A DNA stretch of 64,000 nucleotides, taken from positions 13,144,001 through 13,208,000 of the forward strand of contig CM059621.1 in the NCBI GenBank assembly GCA_030435675.1, written 5' to 3'. A program made the position numbers and the translations under genes. Source of the stretch: Steinernema hermaphroditum (taxonomy: Eukaryota > Nematoda > Chromadorea > Rhabditida > Steinernematidae). Each line of letters opens with the position of its first letter. Position 1 is the stretch's first letter. Positions 56,550-64,000 of the stretch are shown piece by piece. The notes beneath the pieces are model-generated. The model saw only the letters and a list, made by a program, of their open reading frames with translations. It was not told the origin of the DNA and did no database searches.

Positions 56550-58348
56550 TTATTTGTCGAATATCTCAGAGAGTGTGACATCGAGTTTCCAGGCGTTGAA
56601 TATCTGCGCCATGATCACATCTTCTTTGATTTTGGCCACTGTCTTCTGTAACACGGCAATGGTTAAGTACAGCATTCTCTCTGTGTACCTCTGCGGCGTA
56701 CGTGACGTCCATGATGAGGCTCAAGCGGGTACTGTAGTTGTGGATGCCATTGGAGGTGAAGTAGCTGTGTAGCGAAGTCATGAGGCTCTCGCGCGCTTTT
56801 CTGCACACTTCCCTTGTGTGTTCCTTGGCGTCGGAGAGCTGAACCGGGAAGAGAAGTAGTCCGGTCATGGTGACGAACTCGAAGAGGGAGGGCTTCAGCC
56901 TCTTCATGGGTAGAATGAGGCCTTCGTAGGTGTTGATCAGCATGGGGCCGAAGAGCCTGAATGTTTCGGTTAGAAGCAACCAATTCTATCCGGTTAATCG
57001 ATGCCAAATTAAAAATACGACCGATCTGTCTTAAATCGGCTGTCTGAATGATGAGACAGAAGTCTAGGAAGTCATTTTCGAGAGCATCCCAGCGTGATAC
57101 CGGTTGGATACTCTCGAAATTGGCTTTTTTGAATTTTATTTAAGCGCCTCTTTAACAAATACTACGGTTGCGCTACGGATTTGTAGGGTACTGTACCTTC
57201 TGATTTCGAAAACGCCCATCTGACCGTGATTCTCCGCTTCGGCGACGGTCACGTCGTATATGTTAAACGCTTTTCTGTTGTGCATTATCATCCTCTTGTC
57301 GTCATCGACTCCCAGAAGATTCACCGTCTCGAAGGCGCGGTCCAAGGCTACTGTATTTCTCCAGAACTGTTTGAACAGAATCCACTGCAAACTTCATCGG
57401 TTCATTATTCGTTTTTCGTTGCTTACTCTTTGTTCCGATCCCAGCTGGTGGAACACTGGCAGTTTCATGCACATCTCGCCGAACATCTGCAGTTCCAGCT
57501 TCGAGCAGGTGACGTGCTCTTCGAGGCTGAACTCTTCGATTCCGATGACTGCGTTCGATGCGCTTTCCTCTAAAAGTTGATTGGGTCCTGGAGGGAGAGG
57601 CGCTTTCCAACTCACCTGGCGCGAACATGTCGTTTAGCCCGTCGTTGTTAGCGCCGAAGAGGCGCATGTAGGATTTGCGCTGTTCCACGAGATCCTTGTA
57701 CGCTCGAATCATGGCGTGGATGAGATCTTGATCTGTTTGAGTTGGAGTTGACCCGTTATTGTCCTCCTGATGAATATGCCGAAGTTAGCTGTGCGGTGGG
57801 CGTCTTACAGTAATGAAAAATTCGTGGAAGCTGCTGGTAGATGGCGATGATTCGAGGGTTTTTGGTGGCGATTTTTGTGGAGGTGGCGGTTCTCGACGAG
57901 GAAGGGAGTTGTCCCGATTGGGTTGGACTACTGGAAAGGCGATATGGGACGGGAAGGTGCCAGATTGACCTACGTTCAACCTTCATTCCAACGTTGATGC
58001 ACCGTGAATATCGGCATGATTTGCATGTGTTTCTCTTCTCTAAATTCCTATTTGTAGACGATACAACAGCCGATGCCGGAAAAGGCGAAAGACTCAAGAT
58101 CTGTTTAAAGTCCTTCTCGTCACATTTGATCGAATTGTGACGCAGTGCATGTCCTATCGATATCGATTGGCGCACTTCCTCCTCTTACCTTTGCTAACAT
58201 CACAGTTCTGCGCGTGTTTGCACACGTAGACGAGTTTGCAGGCGACGGTCCGTCGGAAGAACGCGCCACATGCTCGGCACGTTTCGGCGCCGAAGTGCAT
58301 TCCTGAACTCACGTTTTCGCAGACGGCACATGTCTGCGCAACATCCAT
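56550..58348 (-). CDS. Nuclear hormone receptor (nematode supplementary type), 1
   Basis: The first zinc finger is in exon 58348-58189 ([27 protein letters not shown]), the second in 58039-57974 ([15 protein letters not shown]), then the receptor hallmark VQPNRD at 57930-57809. Ligand-binding-domain exons follow (57766-57616 and onward) with [14 protein letters not shown] and [13 protein letters not shown]. The final exon starts [11 protein letters not shown] and ends SEIFDK-stop at 56550. The P-box CRACGAFF is the common variant of the expanded nematode NHR families. A TTTCAG sits just before the start codon, suggesting trans-splicing. Downstream exon joins were not all resolved. Confidence 0.85.
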
Positions 58349-58649
58349 CACACTGAAAGGAGCTGGGGAAAGCAATTAACTATGCGTACATACTAATCGA
58401 TGGCCGATCGGCGCTTATGGGAATCAGCCCGGTGATAAGAAAGAGTCAGGAGATCAAAGTACACGGTTTTTGCATGTTGTTGTAGGACAAATAGTTAGAT
58501 CTATTACAAAGGCTATGACTACAGATGGCACTGGGTTAGATATGACCAATATTTTGTGATCTGTATAATACAAAAAAAAGCAAAAGGAGAGGCTCAGACA
58601 TCCAAGGAATACCCACACGTCAATTCAGGTGGAAACCGCAAACGTGGAA

Positions 58650-58735
58650 TACATCGTCACCGCCAGGGGTCGAACCCCGCACCTCTCGCATGTTGGCGTA
58701 GCGCACAAGCACTACACCACATGCGCGCTTGCTAT
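58650..58735 (-). repeat. tRNA-like sequence with A and B boxes, not a good tRNA
   Basis: On the minus strand, TGGTGTAGTGC fits box A and GGTTCGACCCC fits box B at tRNA spacing, but acceptor and anticodon stems do not form. Likely a tRNA pseudogene or SINE head between the two NHR genes. Confidence 0.5.
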
Positions 58736-58886
58736 CCGTCTTTGCGAGTCGCTATTATACGTGTGATCGCTCGCTGCACTGCCGGGTTTTGGCGCGATTT
58801 GTGGTTTATTCGACAAATAACAACCGAACAACTGAGGTGATATGTACAATTTTTATTTATGAGCAATTTACAGCTAATGACACGTT

Positions 58887-61223
58887 TTAGAGGTTCACTT
58901 TGTTCAGATTTTTACAGCAAGTGTCCGTCTCGATCATGTTGAAGAGGTCGCCGATCTGGTAGTTGTCCTTGAACATTGTTGCTGATTTCTGAAGTCAAAG
59001 AGAAATTAGGACCTGTGTGGGGTGGGGTAGTATTGCCTCCAGCTTGGGGATCATGAGAAGAAGATTTCCGATCTTCTGGGTTATCTGGTAGTCGGTGAGG
59101 CCGCTGAGTTTGTAGTAGATGTGGACGTCTTTGAGGAGGATGTCTCTCGTCTGATGCGCGATGTTGATGGCGTTTTCGCTCAGATTGGCCACGGCTGAAA
59201 TCGAACGCTTAGGTCTGTGCAGCGCAGTGTCACAGGTGAGTATAGGCTAGAAGTGTTAGTGGGTGTAGCACAGCACACGCACCGTAACAATCATTGCAGC
59301 CACAAGCGCACTTACTGTCCCTCCACAAGAAGATGCCGAAGATGAAGCACATCTCCATCCGTGTGATCTTGATCCTGCGCATGTGCTCCACAATCGCGTC
59401 CCTTACGAACACCATCGCATCTTTGAACATGCTGGAAAGGAACACATACACCGGGGTTACTGTAGATCGCCTACTTCGCAACGGCCATCGCGGGCACTTT
59501 TATGAGAGGAGAGTTGTCGTAGAACTTCTCGAGATTGCTGATCTGGACGTATCCTCCGTCAGGCATGATGAGACGGTCGTCGTTGGGGTTGTTGCCAAAA
59601 ACTTCGTAGGTACGGTAGGCACGATGGGTGTTGGAGAAGAGACAGAAAAATGATTCGAAGAGGTAGTTCTGTAGGCGGAGGATTGGAAAGGGGCAAAGAT
59701 GGAGTGGTTACCTTGTCTTTCTGGTCGAGCTCGTTGAAAGGATAGAAGTAGCTGTCGACGATCTTCATCAATATGGAGTACTCCATCTTGCAGACCTTCT
59801 TGCTTTCGCTGAAGTTGCTCTCGTGCAAAATTATCTGGAATTGTCGAGGCTGAGTTGAGATTTCCGTGCTTCAATGAATTCCTCTACAACATGCCCATTC
59901 TTGCCCATAAATCCTCTCTTCTTTCATATCGTATTTTTGCCCCAAACGCCTGTTTTCCCCTGCACCCTCTATCACTGTTTTGCATTCCAGAAAGCCCACA
60001 ACAAGGACCACATTTGCGAAACAGGTTCCTCACTTCCGTCTCCCCATTTTCTGCTGATTTTCCCCTTCTTGTGCACGCACCTCATGAGCGTTCGCGAAAG
60101 TCGGACAGCCCTGATCGCGCTGTTCCTTGACGAAGTCCATCGACGCCTGCATCAGCGTCGAGAACTGATCGAATCCATCGGCTATCTTCGGCAGAATCCT
60201 CATGTCCTCTCGAGGAGGCGCGACAAATGCGGGGTTCAGTTGGTTTAAATGCTGAAGAGCTCGGTTTGGAACCACTTGAGAACGGGCCAGGACCAACCAT
60301 GGTGCTGAACTGATTAATGACGTTGTAGTTGGGCGCAGGAGAAGCGGCGATGCCGATGACGCCGTTGGTCATCACCTGGTTGTTCCAGTACATGTCCGGG
60401 GTGATGCTCGCGTACTCCGAAGACACCGGCGTCGCCGTCGTCGTCTGAATGACGTGGGTGGCCGGCGTCTGGGTGGGCGTCACCACCATAGGCTGAGGGT
60501 GCTCCACGGAAGACTTGGGACTGGCCGACTTCGTCACCGAACGGTCCCCATTGGAGGCGCTGTTGCGATCTTTGCGTTTGCCCAGGCTGTCCCTGGCCTG
60601 CTGGACGGCGGAGACGAGCATTCCCTGCGTGAGGCACTTCTGGTAGCGACACGAGCGGCACATGTTGCGGGCAGCTGAAAGAGGGATTATGTGGCAGTTT
60701 AATTAACTTCGATTGGTGTCGGGGTGGGATAAGGTTAAGCTCGGCCTGGATATGCGATGTATAGTCTCCCGGCAAGGAATTAATATGCACGGGGAGATGT
60801 AATCTAATGCAAAAGAGTGATTAATTCATTGACTAGCGGAGATAACATAGCCACATATAGCTTTGATTATAACATGTTTGAGATCGGAGCTGAAATAAGC
60901 GCCGTATATAAAAAGGGTCAACTTCATCAACTGTGTTGCGTATGTTAAAATAACGGACTTTCGATCTTTCATAGTACGGATCTTTGCTTACATTTGTGAA
61001 TATCGCAATGGCCACTGTGTTTGCACACATAGTCCAGCTTGAGGGAAACCGTTCTTCTGAAGAATGCAGCACAGGCCCTGCATGTCAACTGCCCGAAGTG
61101 AAGTCCGTCGCTCTGGTCTTCGCAAACGACACAAAGTTGTGAGGCTGGAGGGAGGTTATCTGTATCTGTCTTGAAATCTGTGGGCAAGGCGCTTCTCCTC
61201 GTTTCGTGTACCGCGGTTTCCAT
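58887..61223 (-). CDS. Nuclear hormone receptor (nematode supplementary type), 2
   Basis: Zinc finger 1 is CVVCEDQSDGLHFGQLTCRACAAFFRR (exon from 61223), finger 2 CRSCRYQKCLTQGM (exon near 60674), with P-box CRACAAFF. A long Ser/Thr-rich hinge (about 60600-60300) is followed by ligand-binding-domain exons including VVPNRALQHL, MKIVDSYFYPFNELDQKDK, MEMCFIFGIFLW and KIGNLLLMIPKLE, ending CCKNLNKVNL-stop. It is tandem with NHR 1 on the same strand, but the hinge and tail are unlike it, so the pair is not recent. A TTTTCAG about 25 bases before the start suggests a leader splice. Confidence 0.85.
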
Positions 61224-63660
61224 CTTGAACGGAGGCGTTTCACTCTGAAAAGATCAGTCACTTAATGAACCTTCCTCTGGTGTCCGTAAAACAATAAGTC
61301 GGAATAGGATCAAGAAGATATCTTTAGGCTAGAGATCTGACAGGGATCCTACCGTACCTCATCCTCAAAGTTAACGATATGCTTGAGAAGCATCAGGACT
61401 GGCGTGCATCCACTTGCAGCAAGTAAATTCGTCATCTGATCACCGCGCGTCTGATGAAACTCTTTTTCTAGCGATTCGGGTTTCCAAAAGTCACGTAGGC
61501 GTTCTCTACGTGCATTTTCGCAGAATCGAAAGATGAACTGGGGTGCGTGCTGTTGTCTATCGGAAGACGGTAGAGCGTCTGTCTCAAACTACGGTAGGCG
61601 GTGACGAATTCTGACGAAATCGGTCGTCACGTCATCTTCAGAGCGATCTATAATCTATCGCCGACGTTCTCTTATAGACGGGGAAGTGGCGCAGGCTGGA
61701 TGATGCTATTTTCTGGTTTTTGGTACGCTCGTCTACGGTGCTTTTGTTCCACTTTTTGATCAAATGCCTTCAGTTTAGTGACATTTATTTCCATGGCCGT
61801 CTTTGGCTGTTTTCTGAATGCGGCTAATATTTCATGAACTATTCGAAATCAAGAAGCAGGAGGAAAAACTGGTGGTCTGCTCATTCAATCAAGTCTTCTG
61901 TTCACAGATGGACAGGAGTTTATACTATGATGATGGTATTCTTGGCGAGACGGTGAAACTACAGTAACTCTTGTGCTTCAAGTCTTCTTGGAGCCAGGGG
62001 CGATCATTGCGCCACCAACGACGGCCGAGAACAACCGTTCACTCAACTCATTTCTGAGAGAGCGAGTGGACGACCTGGCTGATCACTGGGGACACAAATG
62101 GAAGTCCCAGGTGGGCAGATGAAATCAAAAATTTGGAAATACCCATTTTGAGGTAGGATTCCATTTTGTCTCCGCGCTGCTTCCCATCACAAATTTTCAT
62201 TCAAACAGAACAAATGCCAAGTGCAGCAACGGAGAGAAAACTCGTAAAAACAACCATTTTGCAAAGTTGCACTTTGTATTGATGTAGGTTGTTTTCACCT
62301 TCCAAGACATGAATTTTGTTTTTCGAGCAAGAAACTGCACAAGTGCAACCGTTGATTACCGGAAAGTAACTTTGCAAAGAATTTCATTCATATTCTGCTC
62401 GAATCTGCGTATTCTTAATGAATTGAAAAGCCCATCTGAAATTGAAAGCCCATTGAAAAGCCCATCATAGTTTACCCTCCGATACCCTCTTTTAGGTGAG
62501 TAAATCTGTTAAACTTCTAATGTGTTAGGTCAGTGGTCGCTGTATTCTGTGACCCACAAAAATGCCGAACGCCCTATTCGACCACGAGTTCTTTGGCGAA
62601 AACAACGATCGTCATTGTCACGTAATGGATGCACTCGGCCTTGTAAACGAAAATACATTTGCGGCAACCTGCCGAGTGCTGATTATGGCTATTTAGGGAA
62701 GGTGTTTTCCCCTGGGAAGGATGCTAAGGGATTCGTATGTAATTGAGGGAGGCCATAGAGTCAGCGCCTGGGCCTCTCTCCACGACGATGTTCTATAGAA
62801 GTGCATCTGGCATATAACACCTCATTTCCGCTAATAAACCAATGCACTTTGGCCGTTTTTGTGTTAGCGTCGCCTTCGTCTCTAAGACAGTTTCATTCCA
62901 AAGCCAAGTAATTCTTTGGGTACTGATAAGAGTAAATCTGACGATAATGTAGTGGGAATAGCGCTGGAGATAGGCACATAACTACAGTGACGTGTAGGTG
63001 GATGAAGAAGTTTATCGAAAGGAAAACAAAGGTCACTTCCCCCTATTGCAATAAAGGGCTAACAAGTAGATAAGCAGTACTGAAAAAATGTATGAACCCA
63101 TGATGAAACCTAGTATGTGAAAGATGATCGAAGACTTGACGAAGATTGATCATCATTATTTAGGGTATAAATATGTATAGCATAGACGTAGAGATGAAGA
63201 TCTTTTGTGGCTATATTTCTGCAGCCGGCGATCAAAGACTACGTGGGCACGCATATGCCTAACCCTCCCAAAACGAAGATCAAGTTACAAGAGTTGTTTG
63301 TCAAGCGCTTCAAAATTCTTGGCCAGCTTCGAAGCCTTAAGCTACTCACGTAGAGTAAAGGGTAGAAGGGTGTAAGCTACAATCGAATAATAGGCGACAT
63401 GAATTGAGTTCTCACAAATTAGGAATGATTTGAAAAGAAGTTACCCTTTGTTTTTCCCGCAGGCACACTGGCCAGAGGCACCTTTTCTACAATAGGAACT
63501 TCCGCCTATTGGATCTGTTCGAAATGGAACAAACCTGATCATATCAAAAACTTTTGTTTTTTCCCGCTAAAACGTCATCCCACTCAAGAAAACAGGCGCC
63601 CCATTCCCCCAAAAGGATCGATCGATTGGAAAATCAATTGACTAACTAACGTTCACTTAC
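61224..63660. other. Mostly non-coding interval with a dispersed repeat
   Basis: It holds the 65-base dispersed repeat at 62001-62065 and a short GAAAAGCCCATC repeat near 62425-62465. A plus-strand frame (62522-62746) is unconvincing. Part may be a long intron of the gene starting at 63771. Confidence 0.35.
62001..62065 (+). repeat. Dispersed 65-bp repeat, copy 2
   Basis: Ungapped match to 16336-16400, 7 differences. Confidence 0.75.
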
Positions 63661-63771
63661 AAAAAACCATTCGTTCTCCTCCGCCTCGAACTCATCGTCG
63701 TCGAACCCATCCCAGCGCTGATCTTCTTCGATCATCCCGCTGCGACCAAACGAACTACTTCTGTGCTGCAT
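63661..63771 (-). CDS. Probable first coding exon of an unidentified gene
   Basis: An ATG at 63771 opens 37 codons (MQHRSSSFGRSGMIEEDQRW, then the acidic FDDDEFEAEENEW) ending at a perfect GTAAGT donor at 63660. The remaining exons were not found within 62.5-63.6 kb. An in-frame ATG at 63942 could extend it upstream. Product unknown. Confidence 0.45.
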
Positions 63772-64000
63772 CGGCACTTTGCGGCCTTTCCCGCCGGACG
63801 GCCGTCCCTCACCTCCCCTATTTCGACATCCCTTCGTCGAGCGCGCAAAACAACGCCTCAAGCACAAACTAGAACCCGCTTCCCCACTTTCGAATGTCCA
63901 TTTTTGCGTAAAAATATCAAAAAGTGCCGATCGATAGTTCATTGCTCGGCTCCGCGGCCCGACAACGCGAAGTTCGTGGCGGAGAGCCCCGCGGCGCACA

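Noticed and set aside
58650..58735. Second tRNA gene
   Set aside because: Box A and B fit, but acceptor, anticodon and T stems do not pair, so it was called tRNA-like only.
1..64000. CRISPR arrays, bacterial operons or phage genes
   Set aside because: Eukaryotic introns throughout and no regularly spaced short repeats of CRISPR type; the 15-bp and 48-bp arrays have no unique spacers.

Overview
The window looks like nuclear DNA of a free-living rhabditid-type nematode. The evidence is very short introns (mostly 39-50 bases, TTTCAG/TTTTAG acceptors), nematode chemoreceptor-like seven-helix proteins, two supplementary-type nuclear hormone receptors, ER-retained gut-esterase-like carboxylesterases, and TCTP and ribosomal P0 genes with nematode-like gene structures. 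I cannot name the species. Exon coordinates are my own splice predictions, checked for phase but not by RNA or homology search.

Layout. 1-3.5 kb: a small secreted protein, a carboxylesterase (-) and tRNA-Arg(UCU). 3.87-15.3 kb: a large inverted duplication. Each arm holds a carboxylesterase, a small DYVYG-ending peptide gene and a Gly/Tyr-rich secreted protein. The 2.9-kb spacer holds a chemoreceptor-like gene, and the right arm carries a mariner-like insertion. 15.3-24.1 kb: repeats and small secreted or membrane protein genes, including five more members of the DYVYG family, four of them in two divergent pairs. 24.5-30.2 kb: a GNAT acyltransferase, a second chemoreceptor-like gene and a membrane protein with five tandem repeat exons. 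30.3-41.4 kb: housekeeping genes, namely a METTL26-like methyltransferase, TCTP, ribosomal P0, an RSF1-like PHD chromatin protein and a FATP-type acyl-CoA synthetase. 41.7-52.8 kb: one predicted 17-exon gene for a membrane-anchored protein of about 2,927 residues with 12 vWA-like domains joined by Thr/Pro linkers. 52.8-64 kb: mostly non-coding DNA, one unknown gene, two nuclear hormone receptors and the first exon of a gene at the edge.

The conserved genes (P0, TCTP, RSF1, FATP, METTL26) sit in the repeat-poor middle. The lineage-specific secreted and surface genes sit in regions rebuilt by inverted, tandem and transposon-linked duplication. The most unusual parts are the DYVYG peptide family, the exon-duplicated vWA giant and the palindromic esterase locus with its hairpin-bounded inner edge.
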